This document shows, one piece after another, positions 1 to 8,656 of a DNA stretch of 64,000 nt. The notes beneath the pieces were generated by a model. The model saw only the letters and a list, made by a program, of their open reading frames with translations, was not told where the DNA came from and searched no databases. The translations under genes were made by a program, and so were the position numbers. Each line of letters begins with the position of its first letter. Within the stretch, counting starts at the first letter, position 1. Source of the stretch: Ostreococcus mediterraneus (Eukaryota; Chlorophyta; Mamiellophyceae; Mamiellales; Bathycoccaceae); contig WMKK01000009.1 in the NCBI GenBank assembly GCA_012295225.1, forward strand, positions 83,909 through 147,908. Reading direction: 5' to 3'.

Positions 1-3000
1 GCGTCTGCCTTCAACAACGATATCACTCGTTGGAACACGTCATCGTTGAATGTATCCACGAGTATGTTCGTGAGCGCGACGGCGTTTCTTGCATCGTACA
101 CTCGAATTGGAGGCGGTTTCGATGGTCCTCCGAGTGCGTGGACTCCGATTCCAAGCCCGCCGTCGCCGAGCCCTCCGCCGAGCCCACCGCCGAGTCCACC
201 ATCTCCACCACCTCCGCCGAGCCCACCGCCGAGTCCACCGCCTCCACCTCCGCCTCCAGCACCTCCGCCTCCGCCTCCAGCACCTCCGCCTCCGCCGCCG
301 CCACCTCCACCAGCGCCNCCGCCNCCGCCTCCGCCTCCNCCGCCTGCACCTCCACCAGCGCCTCCACCACCGCCGCCGACGTGCGGGAACGGCNTGTTTG
401 ACGCGACGGGGCTGAACCCTGACGGTTCGTCCGGGGAGACGTGCGATCCGTTCGGAAACGCGGCCACGCCAACGATCGCCGTACCTGGGTGCAATCCGAA
501 CACGTGNCAAAGTCTCGTCAATTGGAAGTGCGACGACGCGTCGCTCATAGGCACTGCCCAGTACAACTGTACATGCGATAATCCGGCTGGCACGTTCGCG
601 ACACCCGACGGGACGCAGTGCGCGCAAGTCAAGTGCGCGTATCCAGAGCGTTGTCTCGCCAACGGTCTCGGGTGCGCACCGGGTGCCGGTGGGGACAACG
701 CGTGCGATCGCTGCCTCACCGCCGCGGATGTCGCCGTTCTGGCCTCCTCGCGCTCGCTGAACAAGGCTGGATACTACAAGGTGGGACAGTCATGCGTGGA
801 GTGTCCGGCGACGTCATCGGCGCANATCGTCGCCGCGGCGGCCACCGTAGTCGTCTTGGCGTTCTTCGGCTTTAAAGCGTCTCAGTTAATGGGCGCGCAG
901 GCGACGAGCAACATCAAGAAGATCATCGAGTCGTTACAGTTTGTCTCACTATCGCTCACTCTCAGCATCTCTTGGCCCGGCCCGGTGCTTCGTCTCGGCA
1001 AGTTTCTCGAGCCACTGACGTTTAGCATCGAGTTCTTGCGTCCAGAGTGCGTGGCCACCGGCCTAAACTGGCAGAACGTCTTCATCGCGTCGGTGTTCAT
1101 CGTCCCAGTGAGCACGTCGTTGTTCATCTTCATCAGCGACGTTCGCGCGAAGCGCGCGTACGATAGGACAGTGCGCCGTATTCACAGCGAGCGCGTCGGC
1201 AACAGCGGCGCTACGGTGTACTGGATCGAGGCTCCCGGTCTTCTCTGGGGCACGCGCCGCACATTTGTATCCGAGGGCGGCGACAAGATCGTCAGGGAGC
1301 TACAGCGTCAGTATCGATTCCGCGCGAGCTTGCGCGCGTTCGGCGTGCTCACCATGACCATACTCTACCTCCCCGTCGTGCGCATGTGTCTGCAGTCATT
1401 TGAGTGCGTCCAACTCGACGGCGTCGACGGACTTCGACTTGAGGCGGATATCGACATCAACTGCGAGAGCACGACGCATAAAGCGTACCAAGTGTGCGCC
1501 GCATTCGTATTGTTCGTTGTCGGCGTCGGTACACCCGCGTACGTGGTGCGCCTCGTTCGTCGCATTCGCTTTGAAGGGAAGCTAAATGATTCTCGAACAC
1601 TCGATGTCTACGGTGCGCTGTACGAAGTCTACCGACGCGACGAGACATCCGATGAGCGAAGCCTTGAGATTGCTCAGCCACATCAGATGGAATGGGGAGA
1701 CGGCGAGAGCGGTGAGCGCGGCGAGGTCGACGGAACCGTTCACGACGGTTGTGCGACTGAAGCCCCATGGCAAACATTTGACCGAGCGCTCACGATTCGT
1801 CGGTCACCACTCGAGCGATCGCCGTCAGCTCAAGCCAGGGAGCGAGCAGAACGCATGGCGTGGCGAGATCGCCTCGCCGTCCACTTTCTCGCCGTCGAGC
1901 TTGCGCAAAAGAGCGGTGTCATACTCACCACGTCTGCGTTGGTATCGAACACGTCGCTGAGTGGATGGGGTCTCGTGCTCGTCAACTGGTTCGGCGCATT
2001 CGTTGTGTACCAGTGCCAGCCTTGGCGCATTATGACTCTCGGGTTTTCGCGCTGGAGAATGCGCAATGCGTTGAACCGAGTCGAGATTGCCGCGAGCTTC
2101 TTGCAAGGCGTCGGACCCGCGTTGATCATGATATTTCCCATCGAGCGTGATGATCTCGGCATCCCTCGACGGAATCTCACCTTCGAAGTCATGACAGTCA
2201 TCGCGACGGGTATAATCACCGGTTTGCTGTCAGTGCGCCTCCTCGTCTTCGTNGGCGAGCGCCTCGCCACGAAACGTCAGCGCATGGAAATCGACGGTGA
2301 TCCGCACGAGTGCATGGAGCGAATGCGTACGTCTCTTGTCAAATTCACAAAGCGAGGAGCCATCGTGAGCCTGNACGCGTTCAAAGCAGACTTCGACATC
2401 ANGCGTCGCAAGACGCGTGCACGTCTTGAGGATACGCGAGACGCCATGCTCCGCCGAATAGAGATGCTCAAGCGTGATCGCGAGGAAGTACTGTTTAGCG
2501 ACATCGTGGACGATGCAAATCACGACGCTCGCGTGAGAGAGGTGTTCTCATTCGATGAGCGCATCACGGCTTTGTATGAAGTTGCGAATAAGATGGCCGC
2601 CCGCGTCAACGCGGTCACGCCGAGCGAACCACCGGAAGGCTCCAATTCTGCGGAGCGCATCAGGCTGGCTATGGAGGAGTTATCGAGACTCTTGAGTGGG
2701 GAACACGACCGTCGGCGCGCAGCACAAATTACGAGCCACGAAGAGGACAGTTTGGACAGGGACGCCGGACTCCACCTGGCGCTTCAAGTGCACGCCCACG
2801 AACGAATTCTCACTCGACTCGAGGCTGACATGCACGAGTACGCGGGCGCCGAACGCATGGCCGATCTTGTCGAGCTCAGTGAAGCGTATGCCTATGTGAA
2901 AACGTCAAAGGGCGCGCTCTCGCGCTCGTTCGGTGACGCGGAGCTAAGCAGAGCTACATCGTCTCTCAACGCGCAGAACGTGATTCAACGCCTCGCCGTT

Positions 3001-3780
3001 GAGGATGACTTTAATGTCGCATTCAATACGCTTGCGAGCGCGAGCGCAGCCGTTCAGCGGCATCTCGCGTGGTGCGATAAGCAGCGCACTTTTGCTGAGC
3101 TCGTGATCAATCAATCCGCGGCGCGTCGTGTTGCCATCAAACTCGATGCAAGAGAGAAGTCTCGCACCCGAGGCGNGCGTGCAAATATGAGAGAACGTCA
3201 ACACTCGCTCTGGACTCGAAAGCGTTCTGGATCGCGCGCAACAGAGACGCCGCGCGAACATCAAGCTCGGTCGCTTCTCGCGCTCGTGCCGAGTGAGCCA
3301 GCGCTTGACGCTGACGACGTCTTCATCGACGTCAAGAAGGTGCTCTGTCAACACGAATCGGCGCTCGCCCTTCATACCGAAAACCTTGTTCGTGATTTGN
3401 TGCCGCTCTTCCGGTGCTTCGGACGTCTCACACACCGGCGCCTCAACGCGTTGGCGGCCAGTTTGAACTTGGCACCGGGAACTTCTCACGCTCAACTCAC
3501 CGACTACGTGGAGCGGACGCTTGAATGGTGCGAGCGCACGTGCGACGCCCTTGAGCGGTGGCTTCTCGCGTTTGATGCCACCGCACCGAACCGCACGCTC
3601 CGCGGATTCCGTAAACTTGCCGTGGCGGCAAAACAAAGCCTAGAGTCGGTGCGCAGAGACGTATCAAAGGCGTTTCAACGTCCCTTGCCTCGATCAACCG
3701 CGCGCGCAAACTGGCGCGCGTTGTGGACATCAAGCGCGTCGTTCACGCGCATGATCGCGCGATTGAATTCCCTGGAGTAG
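1..3780 (+). CDS. DUF285/BspA-repeat membrane protein with proline-rich stalk (5' partial)
   Basis: The frame is open from base 1, so the N-terminus lies outside the window; 1259 residues are visible. The first residues (AFNNDITRWNTSS) read as the end of a DUF285/BspA-type leucine-rich repeat, a family found in surface proteins. A proline-rich stalk of (S/P)PPP repeats follows at about residues 50-128, then a cysteine-rich ectodomain to about residue 270. Several hydrophobic spans follow (around residues 275-292, 361-380, 440-463, 500-520 and 730-750), and a long charged helical tail lies inside. I infer a large cell-surface membrane protein; ligand and function are unknown. Eleven ambiguous bases (N) fall in this gene and nowhere else. 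The last 35 or so residues may be misread because another frame looks more coding-like near 3672 (see the next feature). Confidence 0.75.
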   Translation, partial: ASAFNNDITRWNTSSLNVSTSMFVSATAFLASYTRIGGGFDGPPSAWTPIPSPPSPSPPPSPPPSPPSPPPPPSPPPSPPPPPPPPAPPPPPPAPPPPPPPPPPAXPXPPPPXPPAPPPAPPPPPPTCGNGXFDATGLNPDGSSGETCDPFGNAATPTIAVPGCNPNTXQSLVNWKCDDASLIGTAQYNCTCDNPAGTFATPDGTQCAQVKCAYPERCLANGLGCAPGAGGDNACDRCLTAADVAVLASSRSLNKAGYYKVGQSCVECPATSSAXIVAAAATVVVLAFFGFKASQLMGAQATSNIKKIIESLQFVSLSLTLSISWPGPVLRLGKFLEPLTFSIEFLRPECVATGLNWQNVFIASVFIVPVSTSLFIFISDVRAKRAYDRTVRRIHSERVGNSGATVYWIEAPGLLWGTRRTFVSEGGDKIVRELQRQYRFRASLRAFGVLTMTILYLPVVRMCLQSFECVQLDGVDGLRLEADIDINCESTTHKAYQVCAAFVLFVVGVGTPAYVVRLVRRIRFEGKLNDSRTLDVYGALYEVYRRDETSDERSLEIAQPHQMEWGDGESGERGEVDGTVHDGCATEAPWQTFDRALTIRRSPLERSPSAQARERAERMAWRDRLAVHFLAVELAQKSGVILTTSALVSNTSLSGWGLVLVNWFGAFVVYQCQPWRIMTLGFSRWRMRNALNRVEIAASFLQGVGPALIMIFPIERDDLGIPRRNLTFEVMTVIATGIITGLLSVRLLVFXGERLATKRQRMEIDGDPHECMERMRTSLVKFTKRGAIVSLXAFKADFDIXRRKTRARLEDTRDAMLRRIEMLKRDREEVLFSDIVDDANHDARVREVFSFDERITALYEVANKMAARVNAVTPSEPPEGSNSAERIRLAMEELSRLLSGEHDRRRAAQITSHEEDSLDRDAGLHLALQVHAHERILTRLEADMHEYAGAERMADLVELSEAYAYVKTSKGALSRSFGDAELSRATSSLNAQNVIQRLAVEDDFNVAFNTLASASAAVQRHLAWCDKQRTFAELVINQSAARRVAIKLDAREKSRTRGXRANMRERQHSLWTRKRSGSRATETPREHQARSLLALVPSEPALDADDVFIDVKKVLCQHESALALHTENLVRDLXPLFRCFGRLTHRRLNALAASLNLAPGTSHAQLTDYVERTLEWCERTCDALERWLLAFDATAPNRTLRGFRKLAVAAKQSLESVRRDVSKAFQRPLPRSTARANWRALWTSSASFTRMIARLNSLE
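146..390 (+). repeat. Proline-codon repeat (CCNCCN type) encoding the stalk
   Basis: This is a run of CCA/CCG/CCT codons broken by AGC and GCN codons, translated as SPPPSPPP and APPPPPP units. Four ambiguous bases lie inside it, as expected where a low-complexity tract is hard to sequence or varies between alleles. It lies within the membrane-protein gene. Confidence 0.9.
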
Positions 3781-4264
3781 ATGGCGCCGTTACATCATAC
3801 CGCAGTTGATTGTTTCTCTCCTGCACTCGGTAGTACCGCTTTCCCTCGCCTCCAGAGGTAGTCGTCCGGGTGCCAAATTGCTCATCACGCGCAAGTTTGA
3901 CATGCTCTCCAATGCCGGCGACTTCAAGGGCACTGCCGAACTTTCAGCGAGCACAAGCACCATGCAAAACGATGATCGGGCATATAGAATGGAAAACATG
4001 GGAGCATTGACTGATGTATCGGACGAGCTCGCGGGCGCGCGCGCGAGCGCGTTCGGGGCGGCGGCGGATTCGTTCGCGTCGTTTGACTGAACATGCAGTT
4101 TGTTACGTAGCGTCTAGCTGTAGAAGACACATAGGCATTGGATTGAATAGAATTGAGTGCATCACGTGATAATCATGATTAAAACAATGGGACGTATCCC
4201 CCCCATGGGTGGACGTGGCGATCCATCAAGCAATACAGTCGAAAGTTGTCGCGGTTTCAAGCGT
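3781..4264 (+). other. Post-stop stretch with coding-like sequence in other frames
   Basis: After the stop at 3778-3780, a second frame stays open to 4090. It enters around 3767-3779 and reads through GAKLLITRKFDMLSNAGDF to an Asp/Ala-rich end, DSFASFD. A third frame, open from at least 3640 to 3809, gives a helical basic stretch (INRARKLARVVDIKRVVHAH) that looks more protein-like than the called C-terminus. The likeliest explanation is one or two frame slips, by sequencing error or true mutation, in the C-terminal part of the upstream gene; an unrecognised intron is possible. A separate small gene starting at 3806 is less likely. From 4091 to 4264 I see only 3' flank, where the upstream gene and the minus-strand phosphatase converge. 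Confidence 0.35.
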
Positions 4265-5011
4265 TTAGGCATTCAATACCCCATCCGGCGTCGCTAAAGC
4301 CACGAGCGTCCACTTCTCCTTACACGCCATTACCCCTCGCCACGACGATTGTTCCTCACAATTCTCATCATCAATATCACACACGTATGTCTTTTCCAAC
4401 AACGCCGCCGTGGCGACTTGCAATTGCACGTCCCGTCCGCACAACTCGCTCGTCGCCTCCTCCATGCCTTTATTGTGCCCGACGCACAATATCGTCCGTA
4501 TATCGTTCGCCCCGTCCCCAACCGTCGTCGCCGTCACCAACTCTCTCAAATGCGTCGCCATCTGTCCATCAAGACTCGCAAAGTGATACAAAGACCCTAA
4601 ATACACCGCCGAAGAATCCTTAAACGCCGCGTTCTCTCGCGACATGAGCTCCAGCGTCTCGCGGCTCCGCGCGCTATTCGAGCACAACGTCACGTCCGGT
4701 GCGAATCGCCCGTCGCCGCGCACGACCGCAGCGAGTTTCTGCGCCATCGCGCGACCTTCTGGGGTGAGCGGCCGGTCGACATCGCGCACCGTCGCCGCGG
4801 GCGACGCACCGGGTTCCGTCGCCCAGGATGACGCCGCGTGCCGAAGCATGATGAGCCGATACGTCGTCGTCGTCGTCGTCGTCGTCGTCGGTGACGACGT
4901 CGATGCGGCGCTCGCGCGCGCGGGACACGCGCGAGAGGCGCGAACGCCACACCGCGTCGGCGTCATCGCCACCGTCGTCGTCGGCGCCGCGCGAGCGGTG
5001 CGTGACCACAT
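4265..5011 (-). CDS. SixA-like histidine phosphatase, organelle-targeted
   Basis: The 248-residue protein belongs to the histidine phosphatase (phosphoglycerate mutase) superfamily. LRHAASSW holds the catalytic Arg-His of the RHG/RHA motif, and CVGHNKGME supplies the second catalytic His. Length and motif spacing fit the SixA branch, which removes phosphate from phosphohistidine; the substrate here is not known. The N-terminus is rich in Arg/Ala/Ser, followed by a Thr tract, and resembles a plastid or mitochondrial transit peptide. The start is the ATG at 5011; the frame opens further upstream only through a GTG. It is divergent from the NAD kinase gene with about 34 bases between start codons. 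Confidence 0.8.
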   Translation of the reverse strand: MWSRTARAAPTTTVAMTPTRCGVRASRACPARASAASTSSPTTTTTTTTTYRLIMLRHAASSWATEPGASPAATVRDVDRPLTPEGRAMAQKLAAVVRGDGRFAPDVTLCSNSARSRETLELMSRENAAFKDSSAVYLGSLYHFASLDGQMATHLRELVTATTVGDGANDIRTILCVGHNKGMEEATSELCGRDVQLQVATAALLEKTYVCDIDDENCEEQSSWRGVMACKEKWTLVALATPDGVLNA

Positions 5012-5045
5012 GGGACGAGACCACGGCACCGATTGGCGTCACAGA

Positions 5046-6107
5046 ATGGCGCTTCATCGGCTGCGCCGCGCCGTCGTCGACGTCACGCGCCGCGCGTACG
5101 CGACGACGACGACGGCGGCGTACGCTCCGGTGTTCACCAACGCGCTGTTGGTGATCAAAACCACGCCCATCGCGGAGTACACGTCGCTCATTGGGTCGGG
5201 TGAGTTGTACCAGTCTGACCGCTACGCGCGCGTCAAGGAGCGCCATGAGACGCACAAGTCCTCGGTGAAGGCGATTAAGCGCATGTTGAGCGATCGTGGG
5301 GTGAAGTATAGGTGCGTGGAGCGCGCGGCGCTCAAGGCGGAGTCGGTGGAGGGGTGCGATTTGGTCATCGCGTTGGGGGGCGACGGGACCACGCTCATCG
5401 CCGCGCACGAAGTTCGTTCGACGGATGTTCCAATTTTAGGCATTAATACCGATCCAGCGACGCCGAGTGATTTGGCGAAATTATATTTAACGAATGTGTG
5501 TCTGGATGAGCGGCGATCGACGGGGCATTTGTGTGCGGCGAATCGTTTTAACGCCGAGCAAGTGTTGGACGCGGCGTTGCGAGGGGAGACGAAACCGGCG
5601 CGATTGGCGAGGATTCGTACCACAATCAACGGTCGGGAGCTCGAGCCGGCGTTGAATGATGTACTCATTGCGCACCCATCGCCTGCGGCGGTGTCGAGGT
5701 ATAGCTTGAAGCTTCCAGGGAAGGAAGATGCGTACTTTCACGTTCGGAGCTCGGGCTTGCGCACGTGCACGGCGAGCGGCTCGACCGCGGCGACGTATTC
5801 CGCCGGTGGGTGCCTGATGCCGTACGACTCCACGGACATGCAATACATGGACCGTGAACCTATTTATTACGATCACGCGCCGCCGCCGAGCAGTGCGGGT
5901 CATAGATTTTACAAGCGCGGAGAAACCATGCGGTTGCGATGGAACTCTCGCGTCGGCGTCGTGTACATCGACGGCGCGCACGTCAAGCACGACATTATGT
6001 TAGGAGACGATGTAGAAATGTCGAGCGACGGTCCAGAGTTGAGTTTGTTTGTATCGCCATGGTTTAAGACGATGCGTGAATCACAAGGGCAAAAATTAGA
6101 CACCTAG
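5046..6107 (+). CDS. NADK: NAD(H) kinase, NADK3-like
   Basis: The 353-residue protein phosphorylates NAD(H) to NADP(H). ALGGDGTTLIAAH is the GGDG nucleotide-binding motif, NDVLIAHPSPAAVSRYSL matches the conserved Asn-Asp/Glu region, and SGSTAATYSAGG is the glycine-rich loop typical of NADK3 and the animal mitochondrial NADK2 branch. The first 20 residues (ALHRLRRAVVDVTRRAYATT) look like a mitochondrial presequence. The same frame is open back to 4644, but that part is antisense to the phosphatase gene, so I start at the ATG at 5046; the ATG at 5010 is the alternative. It shares a very short divergent promoter with the phosphatase. Confidence 0.9.
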   Translation: MALHRLRRAVVDVTRRAYATTTTAAYAPVFTNALLVIKTTPIAEYTSLIGSGELYQSDRYARVKERHETHKSSVKAIKRMLSDRGVKYRCVERAALKAESVEGCDLVIALGGDGTTLIAAHEVRSTDVPILGINTDPATPSDLAKLYLTNVCLDERRSTGHLCAANRFNAEQVLDAALRGETKPARLARIRTTINGRELEPALNDVLIAHPSPAAVSRYSLKLPGKEDAYFHVRSSGLRTCTASGSTAATYSAGGCLMPYDSTDMQYMDREPIYYDHAPPPSSAGHRFYKRGETMRLRWNSRVGVVYIDGAHVKHDIMLGDDVEMSSDGPELSLFVSPWFKTMRESQGQKLDT

Positions 6108-6153
6108 AGTTGAATTGAGTTGTTGTTGTTGTATTTTATATATCCGCGCGGCG

Positions 6154-6846
6154 CTACGACGTACGACGAATCGGCGTCTCAACATCCACCAACGACGGCC
6201 TTCGCGTCGTCAATAACCCATACGCCGACTCTCCACACGATTGCGCTAATTGCACCACGTCCTCACCGATACTCTCCGCCAAACCGGCTTGCGCTAACTG
6301 CGTCTGTAGCGCTTCGTACGTCGCGTCCATCGCTCGGCTCGCCGACGTCGCCCCCGCGCCTCCATCTATAACCACATTCTCCTCCTTTGGCGCACACACC
6401 GCCAACCTCACATTCACGCACTCACTCACGCGCACGTGTGCGCTCCACGTCACCAGCGTACAGTCTAAACAATCCCGCATTTCCGTCGACTCTGACGTCG
6501 GCCCAAACGCAAACGCGCACCGCTTGCAATCCAACACGATGACTTTCGACACGACGCACGGCAACACAATGAGGCAATCCTCGCATCCGGCGATCGTCAC
6601 CGACGACGCATATATCACCGTCGATTCCACGATGGTTTCCCCCTTGCGACAGCGGAATCGCAGGTCACACGACACGGGTAACGGTTCGTGTGCCACCGCG
6701 CGGCGCTTCACTGGCGTGTAGCTTTTCGGTGTCGCGGGCGACGCGGCGGCGCCGCTCGCCGCGATGGGTTTACGCGACGACGCGAGAGGCGAGGCGGCGA
6801 ACGCGGCGACGGCCGTGGTGAGGGGCTTGGTGAACCAGCACCCCAT
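6154..6846 (-). CDS. RP2/tubulin-cofactor-C-like protein with dual-acylation N-terminus
   Basis: The 230-residue protein starts MGCWFTKP. Gly2 plus Cys3 is the myristoyl-palmitoyl signal that tethers RP2 to membranes (human RP2 starts MGCFFSK). Residues 55-165 form a C-CAP/cofactor-C beta-helix with repeating short strands (VTIAGCEDCLIVLPCVV, VIVLDCKRCAFAFG). The stretch AHVRVSECVNVRL aligns with the RP2 QxR region that carries the arginine finger, here as HxR. RP2 is the GAP for the small GTPase ARL3 and works in ciliary lipid-protein transport; tubulin cofactor C is its relative. The C-terminal 60 residues are helical and unassigned. I am fairly sure of the fold, less sure of the GAP activity. 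Confidence 0.75.
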   Translation of the reverse strand: MGCWFTKPLTTAVAAFAASPLASSRKPIAASGAAASPATPKSYTPVKRRAVAHEPLPVSCDLRFRCRKGETIVESTVIYASSVTIAGCEDCLIVLPCVVSKVIVLDCKRCAFAFGPTSESTEMRDCLDCTLVTWSAHVRVSECVNVRLAVCAPKEENVVIDGGAGATSASRAMDATYEALQTQLAQAGLAESIGEDVVQLAQSCGESAYGLLTTRRPSLVDVETPIRRTS

Positions 6847-6987
6847 GGCGACGAGGGGTGCGCGCGCCGAGCTATGAGGCTGCTTCGGGTGGTTCCCCCG
6901 AGTCGCGTGATGACAACGTAGTGTGATTACAACGTGTTTCTACGAGCGAGCTATGAGGAATTACATATAAATATGTGCGGTGCGGTG

Positions 6988-7950
6988 TCACGCGCCTACG
7001 TCGCCGCGATTACGATCGGTGTCGCCGAGAATGGTTCGATGGCGTCGTCGTCCGTCGTCGCCGCGTCGGTCGGCTCGACCGAGCGAAGACGAGGATGCAA
7101 TTTTGTTAAGTAACGCATCGAGCGGAGACATCGTGGGCGAGAACGGCGCGTGATCGTCGTCGTCGTCGTCGCCATCTTCGCGTTCTTCATCCCTTCGTGG
7201 CGCGCGACGCACGGGTGTGCGCGCGTCGTCGTCGTCAACCCGCGCCGGCGGTGTAGGCTCGGGTTCTATTTCTCTCGCCAACGCACGGCGTTCACCGTCA
7301 TCTCGCATCCCGCTCGCACGCAAACGCTCGATTTCCATCACGAGTGACTCTACTTTGCGATCGAACGCCTCCATGACGCTCGTGTGGTACTCAAACGACA
7401 CCATCGCCGGCGTTCCGTCGGCAAACGTCTCCGCCGGCGTCGCCGTCGCGCCGCGCGCGCGTCGTCGACCGCGCCCCGCCCCCGCCCCTGCATGCAAAAG
7501 ACTCTTCAACTTATGCACCTCCATCTCGAGTTTACGATTATTCACGCACGCGCGCTCTAGTTTCCGCGTCAAGTCGGCGTTTCGCCTGCGCTCGTAGTCG
7601 CGCTCGTCGCCGCGCCGCGCCGCGTCTCGTCGCGCCTCCGCCGTCGCCTTCACATCCTCCGGACGCATCGTCGACGCCGTCATCGTCATCATCGTCGTCG
7701 TCATCGCCGCCTCTGACGTCGTCATCGTCGACGCCGACGCGACGGCGTCCGAACGACCGCCGCTCGGCTGTGCCGGCGCCACGCGCATCTGTCGCACGAA
7801 CGCCGCCGCGACCGCGCGCGCGTGCGCCTCCTCCGCGGCGACGACGCGCGCGGCGCGACCGTCGTCGTCGTCGTCGTCGTCATCCGCGGCCCCGCGCGCG
7901 ACGCCCATCGTCCAGTCGTCGCGACGCGCGAAGGATCGACGCGCGCGCAT
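6988..7950 (-). CDS. Acidic coiled-coil protein, function unknown
   Basis: I do not recognise this 320-residue protein. It has an Asp tract near residues 23-30 and a basic coiled-coil stretch at about residues 100-155 (RRRNADLTRKLERACVNN, KLEMEVHKLKSLL). A second helix around residue 190 (VMEAFDRKVESLVMEIERLR) is followed by an acidic and Arg-rich tail. MSPLDALLNKIASS near the end could be a docking helix. The start at 7950 is the first ATG; the next in-frame ATG, at 7908, begins the sequence MGVARG. Transcription is on the minus strand toward the RP2-like gene with about 140 bases between. Confidence 0.6.
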   Translation of the reverse strand: MRARRSFARRDDWTMGVARGAADDDDDDDDGRAARVVAAEEAHARAVAAAFVRQMRVAPAQPSGGRSDAVASASTMTTSEAAMTTTMMTMTASTMRPEDVKATAEARRDAARRGDERDYERRRNADLTRKLERACVNNRKLEMEVHKLKSLLHAGAGAGRGRRRARGATATPAETFADGTPAMVSFEYHTSVMEAFDRKVESLVMEIERLRASGMRDDGERRALAREIEPEPTPPARVDDDDARTPVRRAPRRDEEREDGDDDDDDHAPFSPTMSPLDALLNKIASSSSLGRADRRGDDGRRRHRTILGDTDRNRGDVGA

Positions 7951-8194
7951 TCAAACGCGCGCCCAGCTGTCGCCACGACAGAAAAAAACAACGCGCAATC
8001 GCTCGCACGCAAACGCTCGTGGGCGCCATCAAAAACACATACAATCATTTATACTCTATTCGGATATACGATCCATACGTTCACCGTTCGTTCGCCCTTC
8101 GCGCTACGAAAGGTAAAAAAGTAAAGTATTCGATAGAGTATTCGATACTAGAGTCATCATGAGCGCTCGGTCGCGGTCGCGTGACGCGCGCGCC

Positions 8195-8200
8195 AAAAAA
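8195..8200 (-). terminator. Pol III terminator of tRNA-Ser
   Basis: Six A residues on the plus strand, T6 on the minus strand, lie one base beyond the 3' end of the tRNA gene. This is the standard RNA polymerase III stop signal. Confidence 0.85.
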
Positions 8201-8201
8201 C

Positions 8202-8384
8202 GCGAACGGCAGGATTCGAACCTGCGCGGGCAGTGCCCATACACTCACCGCCATCGCGCGCGCGAGAGCGCGGCGATGCGTCGAGTCGCGCGCGCGGGGG
8301 GTGATCCCCGCGAATGTACGCATCGATGCTTCTATGCGCATAGAATAGCAGGCGTACGCCTTAAAACCACTCGGCCACGTTCGC
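8202..8384 (-). tRNA. trnS-GCU: tRNA-Ser(GCU) with a 100-base intron
   Basis: Read on the minus strand, the acceptor arms GCGAACG and CGTTCGC pair perfectly. A D-arm with the A-box (TGGCCGAGTGG) follows, then stem TACGC and loop CTGCTA carrying anticodon GCT. The T-arm is GCAGG-TTCGAAT-CCTGC and contains the B-box. The 3' anticodon stem GTGTA (8240-8244) pairs with TACGC, with one G-U pair. It is followed by a class II variable arm with a GGGC/GCCC stem. The mature RNA is therefore 83 bases without CCA, and the intron is 8246-8345, between positions 37 and 38. Introns at 37/38 are normal for eukaryotic tRNA genes, but 100 bases is long. Confidence 0.9.
8246..8345 (-). other. tRNA-Ser intron
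   Basis: The intron is 100 bases at the canonical 37/38 site. Its 5' part holds a perfect 16-base palindrome (TTCTATGCGCATAGAA, 8330-8345). A copy of GCGTA can also pair with the 5' anticodon stem, and a GGGG/CCCC hairpin follows. The stem-mimicking GCGTA could give an alternative fold of the precursor. Confidence 0.75.
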
Positions 8385-8656
8385 CTGACGCGAGGCGTCG
8401 CATTGTCGTGTGTGTACTACAATACGCATGTCGCAAGTGTTCCTGACCGCAGAAACGCAAATGTGTGGTGGCGAACGTGTGTATGGGTGAGATGGCAAAA
8501 GTTATGGGTACTTTTATACGGGGGCTGGTACAACAACGCGCCGCGCGATGATGATGCGCGTGCTATACTACGCGCGCTAGGCGGCTACTCTAAGAATCGC
8601 GAATCGGTTGGGATTCAAACAGCGCGCAATGTGCGCGTTGCGTTCGCGTCGTGCAT

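Noticed and set aside
146-390. Cell-wall extensin gene suggested by the Pro-rich tract
   Set aside because: The tract is an internal stalk of a longer membrane protein, with DUF285 before and spans after.
4644-5045. 5' extension of the NAD kinase frame by 134 codons
   Set aside because: It is antisense to the conserved histidine phosphatase gene and its translation is simple Val/Arg/Ser sequence. The kinase similarity starts after 5046.
8246-8345. Second tRNA or a 90-base variable arm inside the tRNA-Ser region
   Set aside because: A single 37/38 intron explains all arms with perfect acceptor and T stems and a normal variable arm.
8600-8640. T-loop-like GATTCAAAC near 8610
   Set aside because: No matching stem, D-arm or acceptor nearby.
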